Part shown: in pieces, positions 8,455 through 16,767 of the stretch
Numbering within the stretch: the stretch's first letter is position 1
How the letters are laid out: every line of letters starts with the position of its first letter
From: Mycolicibacterium neoaurum ATCC 25795
Lineage (GTDB): Bacteria; Actinomycetota; Actinomycetes; Mycobacteriales; Mycobacteriaceae
Direction: 5' to 3'
DNA length: 64,000 nucleotides
Assembly: GCF_000691525.1 (NCBI RefSeq)
Contig: NZ_JMDW01000005.1
Coordinates: forward strand, 334,001 to 398,000
Notes under the pieces: model-generated
Database searches by the model: none
Seen by the model: the letters and a program-made list of their open reading frames with translations, nothing else
What the model was told of the DNA's origin: nothing
Position numbers and translations under genes: made by a program

Positions 8455-9650
8455 CCTGGCATCCCGATCTGCGCACTGTTTCGGGGTGGCCCACCGAGCG
8501 GGCCGAACAACATCTGTTTGAGCCCGTCGGAATTGAGCAGAATGCCTTGATTGCCATACTGATAGGGGTTGGATCCGGTATCGGCGACCAAAGCGGGCAC
8601 CCGAAACTCCGGCGGCACGTCGGGCAGCCCGAACTCCTTGCAATAGGACCGGTCCGCCTTGGCGGCCACCCGAGGGAGATCTTGCGGGTAGCGGTACCGT
8701 TCCGTCCCCAAGACGAGACTCGCGGACAGATGCAGACCCGGGACGAGGAACGGAGGTGACTTCGAGAACGGGACCAGACCGCCGACCGCGCAACCCAAGT
8801 CCTCGTGGTACTTGTCCAACAGTGTGGTGGTCGGTAGCAGGATGTGGGCCAGATCGCGCAGTGCCTGCCGGTTCCCGCCCACCACTTCGATACCGACATC
8901 GGCCAACCCGGTAGCGCTGACCAGGAAGGCATCCAGGTTGTTCTGCTCTTCGACGATGCTGTTGCTCAGCCTGCTGGTGTTGTCGACAGCGGTGATCACG
9001 TCCTGCGCACCGTCCGCGTAGGCGGTCAATACCGGTGGCAACTGCCTGGTGATCGTCGACAGATTGTCCAGGCTCGGTTCGATCTTGGCCAGGAAACTGT
9101 TGAAGTCCGAGAGCGTGCGACCGAACTGCTCCCCACGCCCATTGAACGCATCCGAGATCGCACCGAGGGTCTCGTTGACCTTGAGTGGGTCGATCGAGTC
9201 CAACAACTGGGTCAACTGCTGGAACACCGTGTTGATCTCGACGGTGACGGTGTCACCCTGCAATGTGGCCCCGGCCTGCACCGGCTCCGGGGACGGGTCG
9301 GCGGGAGCCTGTAGCTGGACGAACTTGGCTCCGAAAACCGTGGATGCCGCGATATCGACCTTGACATTGGCCGGAATCCGTTCGAGCTGTGCGGGATCCA
9401 TGGCCAGATGCAGGACTGCCATCCCGTCCGGCCTGCTCTCGATGGCAGCCACCGTGCCCACCTGCACGCCACGCATCTTCACTTTCGCATCCGGGTTCAT
9501 CACCAAGCCGGCACGCTGCGAGATGATGGTCAACGGAACGGTCTTGGTGAAGCTGCCACGGAAGAGACCGACCGACAACCCGACGATCAGCACCAGCGCC
9601 AGGACCATGCCCAGTCCGGCCAGCACACGCACTCTTTCTGTCTTCGTCAC
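8451..9650 (-). CDS. mceA: MCE family protein MceA
   Basis: This encodes 399 residues: a signal-anchor (about 8-28), then an MCE domain (about 37-115, containing VKMRGVQVGTVAAIE) and the Cholesterol_porin-type helical region seen in MceA proteins. It is the first Mce subunit and sits directly after yrbEB, 7 bases away, in the canonical order yrbEA-yrbEB-mceA-F. MceA is often the substrate-contacting subunit, but nothing in the sequence reveals the ligand. Confidence 0.93.
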   Translation of the reverse strand: MTKTERVRVLAGLGMVLALVLIVGLSVGLFRGSFTKTVPLTIISQRAGLVMNPDAKVKMRGVQVGTVAAIESRPDGMAVLHLAMDPAQLERIPANVKVDIAASTVFGAKFVQLQAPADPSPEPVQAGATLQGDTVTVEINTVFQQLTQLLDSIDPLKVNETLGAISDAFNGRGEQFGRTLSDFNSFLAKIEPSLDNLSTITRQLPPVLTAYADGAQDVITAVDNTSRLSNSIVEEQNNLDAFLVSATGLADVGIEVVGGNRQALRDLAHILLPTTTLLDKYHEDLGCAVGGLVPFSKSPPFLVPGLHLSASLVLGTERYRYPQDLPRVAAKADRSYCKEFGLPDVPPEFRVPALVADTGSNPYQYGNQGILLNSDGLKQMLFGPLGGPPRNSAQIGMPG

Positions 9651-9657
9651 GGTGCCC

Positions 9658-10515
9658 CTACCCCGACAGATTGAAGTTGCCGTTGGAGCCGTAGATGGCC
9701 AGCGACACCAGCAGTGTCACCGAGACGACCACGACCAATGAGGTACGCACCGCATCCCCCACGGCCGCCCCGACCCCAGAGGGCCCGCCCCTGGCGAAGA
9801 ATCCGAAATATGTGTGAATGAACAGGACTGCCAGCGCCATCAGAATCGCCTGCAGGAAAGACCACAGCAGATCGATGGGGTTGAGAAATGTATTGAAGTA
9901 GTGGGAGTAGAGACCACCCGACTGCCCGAACAACACGGTCGTGGTGAACTGGCTCGCCAGGAAGGACAGCACGACCGCGATGGAGTACAGCGGGGTGATC
10001 GCGATCATGCCTGCGATGATGCGCGTCGAGACGAGATACTCGACAGGCCGGATGGCCATCACTTCCAACGCATCGATCTCCTCGTTGATGCGCATGGCGC
10101 CCAGCTGTGCGGTCACCCCGGCTCCGAAGGTGGCGGCCAGGCCGATCCCCGCGATCACCGGTGCGGCAATACGCACGTTGATGAATGCCGACAAGAAGCC
10201 GGTCAGCGCCTCGATACCGATATTGCCCAAACTCGAATAGCCCTGCACCGCAAGCGTCCCGCCGGTGGCCAGCGTGAGGAAACCGACGATCACCAGCGTC
10301 CCACCGATCATGGCGAGCGCTCCGGCGCCCATCGAGATCTCGGCGATCAGCCGGATGACTTCGCGGCGATAGCGCATGGCGGCCAGCGGTATTCCCGAGA
10401 TGGCCCGGCCGTAGAAGAGCGTGTGGTCGCCCACCGTGGCGAGGGTGCGAATGGGCCGTTGAACGCTGCGCGCCAACCGTGGATAGGTCGATTTGATGAC
10501 CGCGAGATTGCCCAT
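9658..10515 (-). CDS. yrbEB: YrbE/MlaE-type permease, second subunit
   Basis: This encodes 285 residues of a polytopic MlaE-family permease with five or six hydrophobic segments and the family motif region GAMRINEEIDALEVM. The tail ends GNFNLSG, as in mycobacterial YrbE B subunits. Two YrbE proteins form the inner-membrane channel onto which the Mce tube docks; the ATPase (MceG/Mkl) is normally encoded elsewhere and is absent here. It lies 4 bases after yrbEA. Confidence 0.93.
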   Translation of the reverse strand: MGNLAVIKSTYPRLARSVQRPIRTLATVGDHTLFYGRAISGIPLAAMRYRREVIRLIAEISMGAGALAMIGGTLVIVGFLTLATGGTLAVQGYSSLGNIGIEALTGFLSAFINVRIAAPVIAGIGLAATFGAGVTAQLGAMRINEEIDALEVMAIRPVEYLVSTRIIAGMIAITPLYSIAVVLSFLASQFTTTVLFGQSGGLYSHYFNTFLNPIDLLWSFLQAILMALAVLFIHTYFGFFARGGPSGVGAAVGDAVRTSLVVVVSVTLLVSLAIYGSNGNFNLSG

Positions 10516-10519
10516 CAGA

Positions 10520-11335
10520 TCACTTGTCCGTCATCTGGATGCCGATCGCGGTGACCACCACGTTGACCACGAACAGAGCCATGAACGCGTAGACGACGGT
10601 CTCGTTGACCGCATTGCCCACCGCTTTGGCGCCACCTCCCGAGATCGTCAGACCCCGATAGCAGGCGATCAACCCGGCGATCAAGCCGAACAATCCCGCC
10701 TTGATGCAGGAGATGATGACCTCTGGGAGTCCGGTCAGCAGTGTGATACCCGCGGCGAAAGCACCCGGATTGACATCCTGGACGAACACCGAGAACAGGT
10801 ATCCCCCGAGGATCCCGATGATGACGACCAGGCTGTTGAGCAACAGGGCGACCAGACCGGCGGCAAGCATGCGCGGGGTGACCAGGCGCTGCACCGGGTT
10901 GATGCCCAGCACCTCCATGGCGTCGATCTCCTCGCGGATCGTGCGTGATCCGAGATCGGCACACATGGCGGTGGCACCTGCCCCGGCCACGATGAGCACC
11001 GTCACCATCGGGCCCACCTGGGTGACTGCGCCGAATGCCGCACCGGCACCGGACAGATCGGCCGCACCCAGCTCACGCAGCAGGATGTTCAGGGTGAAGG
11101 AAACCAGCACCGTGAAGGGGATCGCCACCAACAGCGTGGGCCCCAGCGACACCCGCGCGACGAACCAGGCCTGCTCCAGGAACTCCCGCCAGAAGAACGG
11201 CCGCTGAAAGAGGTATTTGACGGCATCGGCGCTCATCGCGAAGAGCCCGCCGACAGCCTGCATCGGTCCCGAGGCATTGCGCGCGATGGATACACCCGGG
11301 GACCACCGGTCCGGACCTTTACCTGCCATGCCCAC
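10520..11335 (-). CDS. yrbEA: YrbE/MlaE-type permease, first subunit
   Basis: This encodes 271 residues of an MlaE-family permease with the motif region RTIREEIDAMEVLGINPVQR. Its C-terminus ends in an FVVNVVVTAIGIQM membrane helix. The GTG at 11335 is preceded by GGAAGGA; ATG at 11329 is an alternative two codons later. The 5' end overlaps the 3' end of the thiolase gene by 17 bases. This strongly suggests that mce expression continues from the upstream CoA-metabolism genes rather than starting at its own promoter. Confidence 0.92.
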   Translation of the reverse strand: MGMAGKGPDRWSPGVSIARNASGPMQAVGGLFAMSADAVKYLFQRPFFWREFLEQAWFVARVSLGPTLLVAIPFTVLVSFTLNILLRELGAADLSGAGAAFGAVTQVGPMVTVLIVAGAGATAMCADLGSRTIREEIDAMEVLGINPVQRLVTPRMLAAGLVALLLNSLVVIIGILGGYLFSVFVQDVNPGAFAAGITLLTGLPEVIISCIKAGLFGLIAGLIACYRGLTISGGGAKAVGNAVNETVVYAFMALFVVNVVVTAIGIQMTDK

Positions 11336-12488
11336 CAGGTCCTTCCAGGATCGTCACCGCTGCCACTGCTGTCGGGCCGCCGACGTTGTGCGCCAATGCG
11401 ACTCGGGCGCCGTCCACCTGGTTGGCCGCCTCGCCGCGCAACTGTCCGAACAGCTCGACACATTGCGCTACACCGGTGGCACCTGGCGGATGCCCCTTGG
11501 CCTTCAGGCCCCCGCTGGGATTCACCGGTAGCGCTCCCCCGACGCTGGTGACTTCTGCCTCCGCGAGCTTGTACGCGTCAAACCGGTCGGCGAAGCCTAG
11601 ATCTTCATAGCTGATCAACTCGATCCCCGTGAAGAAATCGTGGACTTCGGCGACGTGAATATCGGCCGGTGTCATATTTGCCATGGCGAAGGCTTGTTTG
11701 GCTGCACGGACCGTCGCCGGGAAGGTCGTCAGATCGGCCTTGTGTTGATGCATCACCGAATCCAGACCCAATCCGACGCCGCGAATCCACACCGGCCGGT
11801 CTGTGTAACGTTCCACCACATCCTCGGCCGCGATCACCAGGGCAGCGGCTCCATCGCTCTGCGGGGCACAGTCGTACACGTGAAACGGTGTCACCACCAC
11901 GGGCGCTGCCAGCGCCTGTTCCATGGTGATCTCAAAACGTAAGCGAGCCTTGGGGTTGTCCAGGCCGTGCCGGTGATTCTTGACCGCGATCATCGCCAGG
12001 TGCTCACGGGTGGCCGGCGACTCGTGGAGGTACCGGCGCACATGCAGGGCGAACCCGGCCGGGGCGACCAGCCCGAGCGGATAGTCCCAGGCCTTGTCCC
12101 TGGCCATCGCCTCCCATTCCCACAGCATGTCTGCCGACGTAGTGTCGCGAAGTTTGTCGGCACCCATCACCAGCGCGACATCGAAAGCGCCTGACGCCAC
12201 CGCAAATAACGCGTTCCGTACCGCGTCGTTGCCGGTGGCGCAGGAGTTCTCGATGCGGGTGACGGGAAGGTCGGGCAATCCGAGTGTGTCGGCAAGTATC
12301 CCGGCCGGGAACCCGTCGGCGGTGCCCATCGAGCCGTACCAGGCGGCCTGCAGGTCGAACTTGTCCAGGCCCTTGTCGATGCTGCGTACGCAGTCGGCGA
12401 AGGCCAGTGGCAGTAGATCTTTGAGCCCGAGCGCAAAATGCTCTCCGAAGGTGGTCATCCCCGCACCGACAACGGCGACACGTCTCAC
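11319..12488 (-). CDS. SCP-x/lipid-transfer-type thiolase
   Basis: This encodes 389 residues starting with GTG (MRRVAVVGAGMTTFGEHFAL). It is a thiolase-fold acyl-CoA enzyme of the SCP-x/Ltp group. The nucleophile-type Cys is kept (ENSCATGND), as are the motifs VAEVHDFFTG and GGLKAKGHPPGATG. It could thus be a true 3-ketoacyl-CoA thiolase, unlike the Cys-less Ltp2-type domain at 28876-30522. The start is fixed by N-terminal homology and by overlap with the stop of a short bridging ORF. It probably acts with the neighbouring DUF35/HMGCS-like protein. The 3' end overlaps yrbEA. Confidence 0.85.
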   Translation of the reverse strand: MRRVAVVGAGMTTFGEHFALGLKDLLPLAFADCVRSIDKGLDKFDLQAAWYGSMGTADGFPAGILADTLGLPDLPVTRIENSCATGNDAVRNALFAVASGAFDVALVMGADKLRDTTSADMLWEWEAMARDKAWDYPLGLVAPAGFALHVRRYLHESPATREHLAMIAVKNHRHGLDNPKARLRFEITMEQALAAPVVVTPFHVYDCAPQSDGAAALVIAAEDVVERYTDRPVWIRGVGLGLDSVMHQHKADLTTFPATVRAAKQAFAMANMTPADIHVAEVHDFFTGIELISYEDLGFADRFDAYKLAEAEVTSVGGALPVNPSGGLKAKGHPPGATGVAQCVELFGQLRGEAANQVDGARVALAHNVGGPTAVAAVTILEGPGGHGR

Positions 12489-12607
12489 GACCTGCCCCCG
12501 ATGACGCCGCGGACTCGCTCGAACGACACCGGACATGGGCATCGAGGTTTGCTGAAATCGCGCACACACGTCGCGCGATCGTCTGTCCGAGCCCACCTGT
12601 GACTCAT
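12485..12607 (-). CDS. Short bridging ORF between DUF35 and thiolase genes
   Basis: A 40-codon frame begins with an ATG overlapping the stop of 12604-13779 (ATGA). It ends with a TGA overlapping the GTG start of the thiolase (GTGA). The product would contain several Cys (TCVRDFSKPRCPCP) and end FERVRGVIGGRS. No homologue is recognised. It may be a translated coupling leader that carries ribosomes across the 115-base gap, or a chance open frame in GC-rich DNA. It belongs with the other bridging ORFs by position but not clearly by sequence. Confidence 0.35.
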   Translation of the reverse strand: MSHRWARTDDRATCVRDFSKPRCPCPVSFERVRGVIGGRS

Positions 12608-13779
12608 GCCGCGACCTCGTCCGGCGAAAAGGCGTAGCCATAGTCCGGCACGCCGGAGCGCATCGCGACGCGGCGCAGCGCCATCCGACCGCGGGCACCG
12701 ATGTCGACGGTGCCGGGCTCCACGCCGGTCACCTTGGCCAGCGCCCGCACCCCGACGCCGTCCAGTTCGACGATCACCAGCGAATAGGGCGTCCGCAGCC
12801 CAGGCACGGGCACATGCACCGTCACCTCCGTGTACACGGTTCCGGTACGCGGCAACGGCACCAAGGCGTACTCGGTGGACAACGTGCCGTCCCTGGCGAC
12901 CCGGAAGCGCGGCGGGAAGTCCAGTTCGTCGCTTCCGGTGAAGGTTCCAGCTTCCCAACGCACCTTCGCCTCGAAGGCTCGCTCATAGGCGGCCAAAGAG
13001 ATCGGGATGTCGCTGCCCTTCACATAGGTGTACGTCGGCACCGGGCGGGCGTGCGTTTCACGCCGGTGCACGGCGGCCGCACCACCGCTCACGGTCAGGC
13101 CCGACAGGATCGCCTGCTCGACAGCGACCAGCGCCCCGGTCCGGCCCGCCTCGGCCATCCCGGCGAGCGCGAAGAAGCAGGCGCTGGCGCCCACGGTCGG
13201 CATCTGCGGCGGGCCGGGCAGGCACAGTTCGAGGGCACGGTCGTGGCTCACCCCGGCCACTGCCACCGGCGTGTCCAACCACGCCGCCTCCAACGAGGCG
13301 ATCAACCCACGCTCGTGCACCAGCCGCGGATCCCCGTAGTCCTGCACGTCACCGGCTTCGGTACGAATACGCACCGGCAGACTGCGGGCCACCCGCGCGG
13401 CGGTGCGGACCCGCAGCCCGAGTTCACCCGTCACCAGGGCGGCAGCCCCGGCCGGGTCGAGGTCCACGCCGATGATCAGCGTCCGTGGTCGCGCCGAGCT
13501 CACCGCGTCGGCGGCGGCCGGTGCGCCACCGAGCCTTTCGTCGACCTCAAGCTCGGGGTCCAGGCCGAGCCCGGCCAGCAGCACTGCGGCGTTGCTGCTC
13601 TCCACCAGCGGCAGGTTCCGGCTCACCACCACCACCCGCTCGACGGCCGCGGCCGATTCGAGCGCGGCCCGCCCCGCCTCGACCGCCATGGTGATGGCGT
13701 CCTCATCATCGCCGGCGACCCGCTGCCAGGGTGTGCCCCAGCACGGCAGGTAGGTGCCGATGGCCGAAACGTAGGGCAT
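12604..13779 (-). CDS. HMG-CoA-synthase-like / DUF35 OB-fold protein
   Basis: This encodes 391 residues. The N-terminal two thirds resemble a degenerate thiolase-fold (HMG-CoA synthase/KAS III-like) domain (MPYVSAIGTYLPCWGTPWQR, then DEDAITMAVEAGRAAL). The C-terminal third (about 285-385, with YTEVTVHVPVPGLRTPYSLV) is a DUF35-type OB-fold that binds acyl-CoA. In steroid degradation, DUF35 proteins partner thiolase-like proteins such as ChsH2-Ltp2, so a complex with the adjacent thiolase is the best inference. No Zn-ribbon cysteines are visible, unlike in 28876-30522. AGAGAGG precedes the start. Confidence 0.75.
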   Translation of the reverse strand: MPYVSAIGTYLPCWGTPWQRVAGDDEDAITMAVEAGRAALESAAAVERVVVVSRNLPLVESSNAAVLLAGLGLDPELEVDERLGGAPAAADAVSSARPRTLIIGVDLDPAGAAALVTGELGLRVRTAARVARSLPVRIRTEAGDVQDYGDPRLVHERGLIASLEAAWLDTPVAVAGVSHDRALELCLPGPPQMPTVGASACFFALAGMAEAGRTGALVAVEQAILSGLTVSGGAAAVHRRETHARPVPTYTYVKGSDIPISLAAYERAFEAKVRWEAGTFTGSDELDFPPRFRVARDGTLSTEYALVPLPRTGTVYTEVTVHVPVPGLRTPYSLVIVELDGVGVRALAKVTGVEPGTVDIGARGRMALRRVAMRSGVPDYGYAFSPDEVAA

Positions 13780-13809
13780 GGGCTGTGTGACTACCTCTCT
13801 GGGAAGCCG

Positions 13810-15018
13810 TCAGGTGACGGCGCCTGCGGTCTTCAGCTCGATGATGCGATCCCAGTCGAGACCCATTTCGAGCAGGATCTCCTCGGTCTGCGCCGCGAAT
13901 TCGGGAGCCGGACCGCTCACCGGAGCGGTCACATCGAATTGCACCGGGTTGGCGACGAGTTCGAGATCGCCTGCCTGGACCAGGTATTCATTGGCCCGGA
14001 TCTGTGCATCCTGGGCGGCTTGCAGGGTGTCCTGGACGGGGGCCCACGGCCCTGCCAGGGTCGAGAACCGCTCACTCCATTCCGGCAGCGTGCGCTTCTG
14101 CATGGCGGCGGTGAGTATCTCGTTGGCCGCTGCGGTGTTCTCGGCGATCGATTCGGCCGTGGCGAAGCGCGGGTCGTCGATCAGGTCCTTGAGGTCCATG
14201 TGCTCACAGACATCGGCCCAGAACTTCGTCGGTTGCATCATCACGAAAGAGATGTAGCGGTCGTCGGCGGTCGGGTAGAGCCCGACGAGCGGGTTGAACG
14301 GCGAACCCTGCGTCCCCGGTGGGACCGCCTCCATGCGCTCGTTGAGGTGGTTGGTCAGTGCGACGGTGTGCCCCATCGACCACAGTCCGCTTCCGAGCAG
14401 CGAGACGTCCACGACGGACGGCTCTCCGGTGCGCTCCCGCTTCACCAGGGCCGCCGCAACGCCGCCGGCCAGGTTCGTGCCGGAGATAGTGTCGCCGTAT
14501 GCCGGACCGGGGGGACCGATCATGCCCGGCGTGCCCGGCGGGGTGATCGTCGCGGCGGTGCCTGCCCGGCACCAGAATGCCGTCATGTCGTACCCGCCCC
14601 TGCCTGCTTCCTCACCGCGCGGACCCAGCGCGCTGCCCCGCGCATAGATGATGGATGGGTTTACCGCACGGATGTCCTCGACATCGATACCGAACTTGGC
14701 TCGATGGCCGGGCAGGAAACTGGTCAGGAACACATCGGCTCGCTTGGCCAGTTCCAGCAGTACCTCCCGCCCCTCGGGGACCGACATATCCAGCCCGACA
14801 CTGCGTTTGAGCCGATTGGCGTGCTCGATGTTCGGATTCGGATCGCCGTCGACGCGCAATCGGCCGGTCTGGCGCAACCCGCGCTGGGGGTCACCGGTGA
14901 CGGCGTGCTCGACCTTGACGACGTCGGCGCCCCATTCTGCGAGCACCGCGCCGGCCGACGGCACGAAACCGTACATCGCGACTTCGAGGACCCGGATTCC
15001 ATCGAGTGGCTTGGACAT
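13810..15018 (-). CDS. Class III (CaiB/BaiF) CoA-transferase
   Basis: This encodes 402 residues starting MSKPLDGIRVLEVAMYGFVP. Class III CoA-transferases move CoA between acyl-CoA and free acid through an aspartyl-CoA adduct; the candidate catalytic Asp lies in AYGDTISGTNLA (near residue 175). The length fits the family. The start at 15018 shares one base with the stop of a 22-codon bridging ORF (TAATG). In context it would activate the acid produced by the upstream ALDH. The acid itself is unknown. Confidence 0.88.
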   Translation of the reverse strand: MSKPLDGIRVLEVAMYGFVPSAGAVLAEWGADVVKVEHAVTGDPQRGLRQTGRLRVDGDPNPNIEHANRLKRSVGLDMSVPEGREVLLELAKRADVFLTSFLPGHRAKFGIDVEDIRAVNPSIIYARGSALGPRGEEAGRGGYDMTAFWCRAGTAATITPPGTPGMIGPPGPAYGDTISGTNLAGGVAAALVKRERTGEPSVVDVSLLGSGLWSMGHTVALTNHLNERMEAVPPGTQGSPFNPLVGLYPTADDRYISFVMMQPTKFWADVCEHMDLKDLIDDPRFATAESIAENTAAANEILTAAMQKRTLPEWSERFSTLAGPWAPVQDTLQAAQDAQIRANEYLVQAGDLELVANPVQFDVTAPVSGPAPEFAAQTEEILLEMGLDWDRIIELKTAGAVT

Positions 15019-15086
15019 TATGCGGTCACCTCGCAGGCTCGGTCCCCGAATGGGACTGCATTTTTCGCTCCGCAAGCTCCGCTCAT
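15018..15086 (-). CDS. Bridging mini-ORF, RACEV type (copy 1)
   Basis: A 22-codon frame starts with an ATG overlapping the ALDH stop (ATGA) and stops with TAA overlapping the CoA-transferase ATG (TAATG). Its C-terminus, GDRACEVTA, is nearly identical to GNRACEVTA in the mini-ORF at 25821-25919, and the DNA is also similar (GAGCTTGCG, CGAGCCTGCGAGGT). The same kind of sequence occurs at 34278-34346 and 63915-63974. It is either a tiny coupling peptide or a dispersed intergenic repeat that keeps an open frame. Confidence 0.5.
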   Translation of the reverse strand: MSGACGAKNAVPFGDRACEVTA

Positions 15087-16546
15087 GCGCCCACCACCGG
15101 AACGGCGAAGGTCTTGGCCTCCAGGAACTCCTCGAGTCCGGCCGTGCCCATCTCGCGGCCGATACCGGACTGCTTGAACCCGCCGAAGGGGGCGTCGGGG
15201 CTGAAGTAGTTGCCGCCGTTGATCGAAAAGGTGCCGGTCCTGATCCGGCGGGCCACCGCGAGGGCGCGATCTTGGCTGCCGAACACCGCACCGGACAGGC
15301 CGTAGATGGAGTTGTTGGCGATCCGCACCGCGTCGTCGTCATCGTCGTACGCGATCACCGCAAGAACGGGACCGAAGACCTCTTCCTGAGCGATCTCGCT
15401 GTCCGGGTCCACCCCGGTCAGCAGTGTCGGGGTGTAGAAGTAGCCCGGCCCCTTCTTCTCGCCACCGGTGACCAGCGTCGCCCCGGCCGCCACGGCGCGC
15501 TGCACCATGGCGTCGACCTTGTCGCGTTGCCGCTCGCTGATGAGCGGTCCCATGTACGTGCCCGGCTCGTTGGGGTCGCCGTAGCGGACATGCCCGAAGT
15601 TGGTCTTGACCAGTTCCACGATCTCGTCATGGTGGCTGCGCGGCACCAACAGCCGGGAGGTCAGCGCGCAGCCCTGTCCGGCGTGGGTGACCATGCTGAA
15701 CGCGGAGAACAGCGCCGCCGTCCCGAAGTCGGCATCATCGAGAACGATCGCCGCGGACTTGCCGCCGAGCTCAAGGAACACCTTCTTCAAGGTGCCGCTT
15801 GCCGCTGCCATGATCGCGCGTCCGGTCGGCGTCGACCCGGTGAAGGTCACCATGTCGACATCCGGGTTGGTGGTCAGTACCGCGCCGACCCGGGGTTCGG
15901 CACCGCTGATGACGTTGACGACGCCGGCCGGGATGTCCGTGTGGGCGGCGATCAACTCACCGAGGGCAAGGGTGATCAGCGGGGTGTCCGGCGCGGCCTT
16001 GAGGACGACCGTGCACCCGGCGGCCAGGGCAGGCGCCAGTTTGGCCAGTGCCAACTGATTTGGATAGTTGTAGGCGATGATTGCCGCCACCACGCCTGCG
16101 GCCTCCTTCTCGACCCAGCGATGGTGCTGCATCCCGCGACTCTCGACGTTGCCGAGGTCCTGGGTGAAGGGATAGTCGCGCAACAGGTTGAGGTAGTACT
16201 CGACGATCGCGATGGGTTGGTCGAGCTGAGCACCCTGGGTGAGCGCGGGTGTGGCCCCGACCTCGGCAATGGTCAGCGCCGCCAACTCGTCACGGTTTTC
16301 GACGAGCGCGGCGTGGAACTGTTCGAGGCAGCGGATACGCAGTGCGACATCGGTCGCCCAGCCCGACGTGTCGAAGGCCCGCCGGGCTGCAGCGACAGCC
16401 GCTTCCGCATCGGCCACGGAGGCGTCGGGGGCGTGTCCGAGCACCTGACCGGTTGCCGGGTTGACGGATGCGAACGTACTGCGGGTCTCGACCAACTCTC
16501 CGTCGATCAGCATCCGTTTGGCGGTGATCGTGGCCATCTCGGACAT
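15083..16546 (-). CDS. Aldehyde dehydrogenase (NAD(P)-dependent)
   Basis: This encodes 487 residues of the ALDH superfamily. It has VTFTGSTPTGRAIM (cofactor loop), FLELGGKSAAIVLDDAD (general-base Glu) and HAGQGCALTSRL with the catalytic Cys near residue 290. The C-terminal PDAPFGGFKQSGIGREMG motif is intact. The start at 16546 has GAGGAGTCGA immediately upstream. It is the first gene of the minus-strand unit that runs into the mce operon. A copy of the window's 21-bp palindrome lies 16 bases upstream of the start. Confidence 0.9.
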   Translation of the reverse strand: MSEMATITAKRMLIDGELVETRSTFASVNPATGQVLGHAPDASVADAEAAVAAARRAFDTSGWATDVALRIRCLEQFHAALVENRDELAALTIAEVGATPALTQGAQLDQPIAIVEYYLNLLRDYPFTQDLGNVESRGMQHHRWVEKEAAGVVAAIIAYNYPNQLALAKLAPALAAGCTVVLKAAPDTPLITLALGELIAAHTDIPAGVVNVISGAEPRVGAVLTTNPDVDMVTFTGSTPTGRAIMAAASGTLKKVFLELGGKSAAIVLDDADFGTAALFSAFSMVTHAGQGCALTSRLLVPRSHHDEIVELVKTNFGHVRYGDPNEPGTYMGPLISERQRDKVDAMVQRAVAAGATLVTGGEKKGPGYFYTPTLLTGVDPDSEIAQEEVFGPVLAVIAYDDDDDAVRIANNSIYGLSGAVFGSQDRALAVARRIRTGTFSINGGNYFSPDAPFGGFKQSGIGREMGTAGLEEFLEAKTFAVPVVGA

Positions 16547-16561
16547 TCGACTCCTCACTGT

Positions 16562-16582
16562 GATGGAAATTTCATTCTCATC
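16562..16582. promoter_or_regulatory. Operator-like palindrome (TGAGAAT/ATTCTCA type)
   Basis: Arms GATGGAAAT and ATTCTCATC flank a 3-bp centre, imperfectly matching the perfect site at 60503-60523. It lies 16 bases upstream of the ALDH start. A half-site, TATGAGAAC, follows at 16606-16614. Confidence 0.5.
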
Positions 16583-16715
16583 GAACGCGAATACTACATC
16601 CGAAGTATGAGAACGCAATAAAGCCTAGCCACGCTAGTCGAACGCACCCGACAGCCACCGATGCTCGATTGCGCGTGCGGACATTCGAGACTCCGAGTCT
16701 TGCTATGGGCACCCG

Positions 16716-16736
16716 ACCGAGAGTAGCGTTCTCATA
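16716..16736. promoter_or_regulatory. Operator-like palindrome upstream of SDR gene
   Basis: Arms ACCGAGAGT and GTTCTCATA are separated by AGC, the same 9-3-9 layout as the site at 60503-60523. It lies 31 bases upstream of the SDR start at 16768 and would control the plus-strand SDR-P450 operon. Confidence 0.5.
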
Positions 16737-16767
16737 ATCGGAAGGCTGATTCTTAGGAGGCTCGCAG

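Noticed and set aside
12814..16621. Very long plus-strand open frames (787 and 657 codons)
   Set aside because: They are antisense to clear CoA-transferase, ALDH and DUF35 genes; an effect of high GC codon bias.
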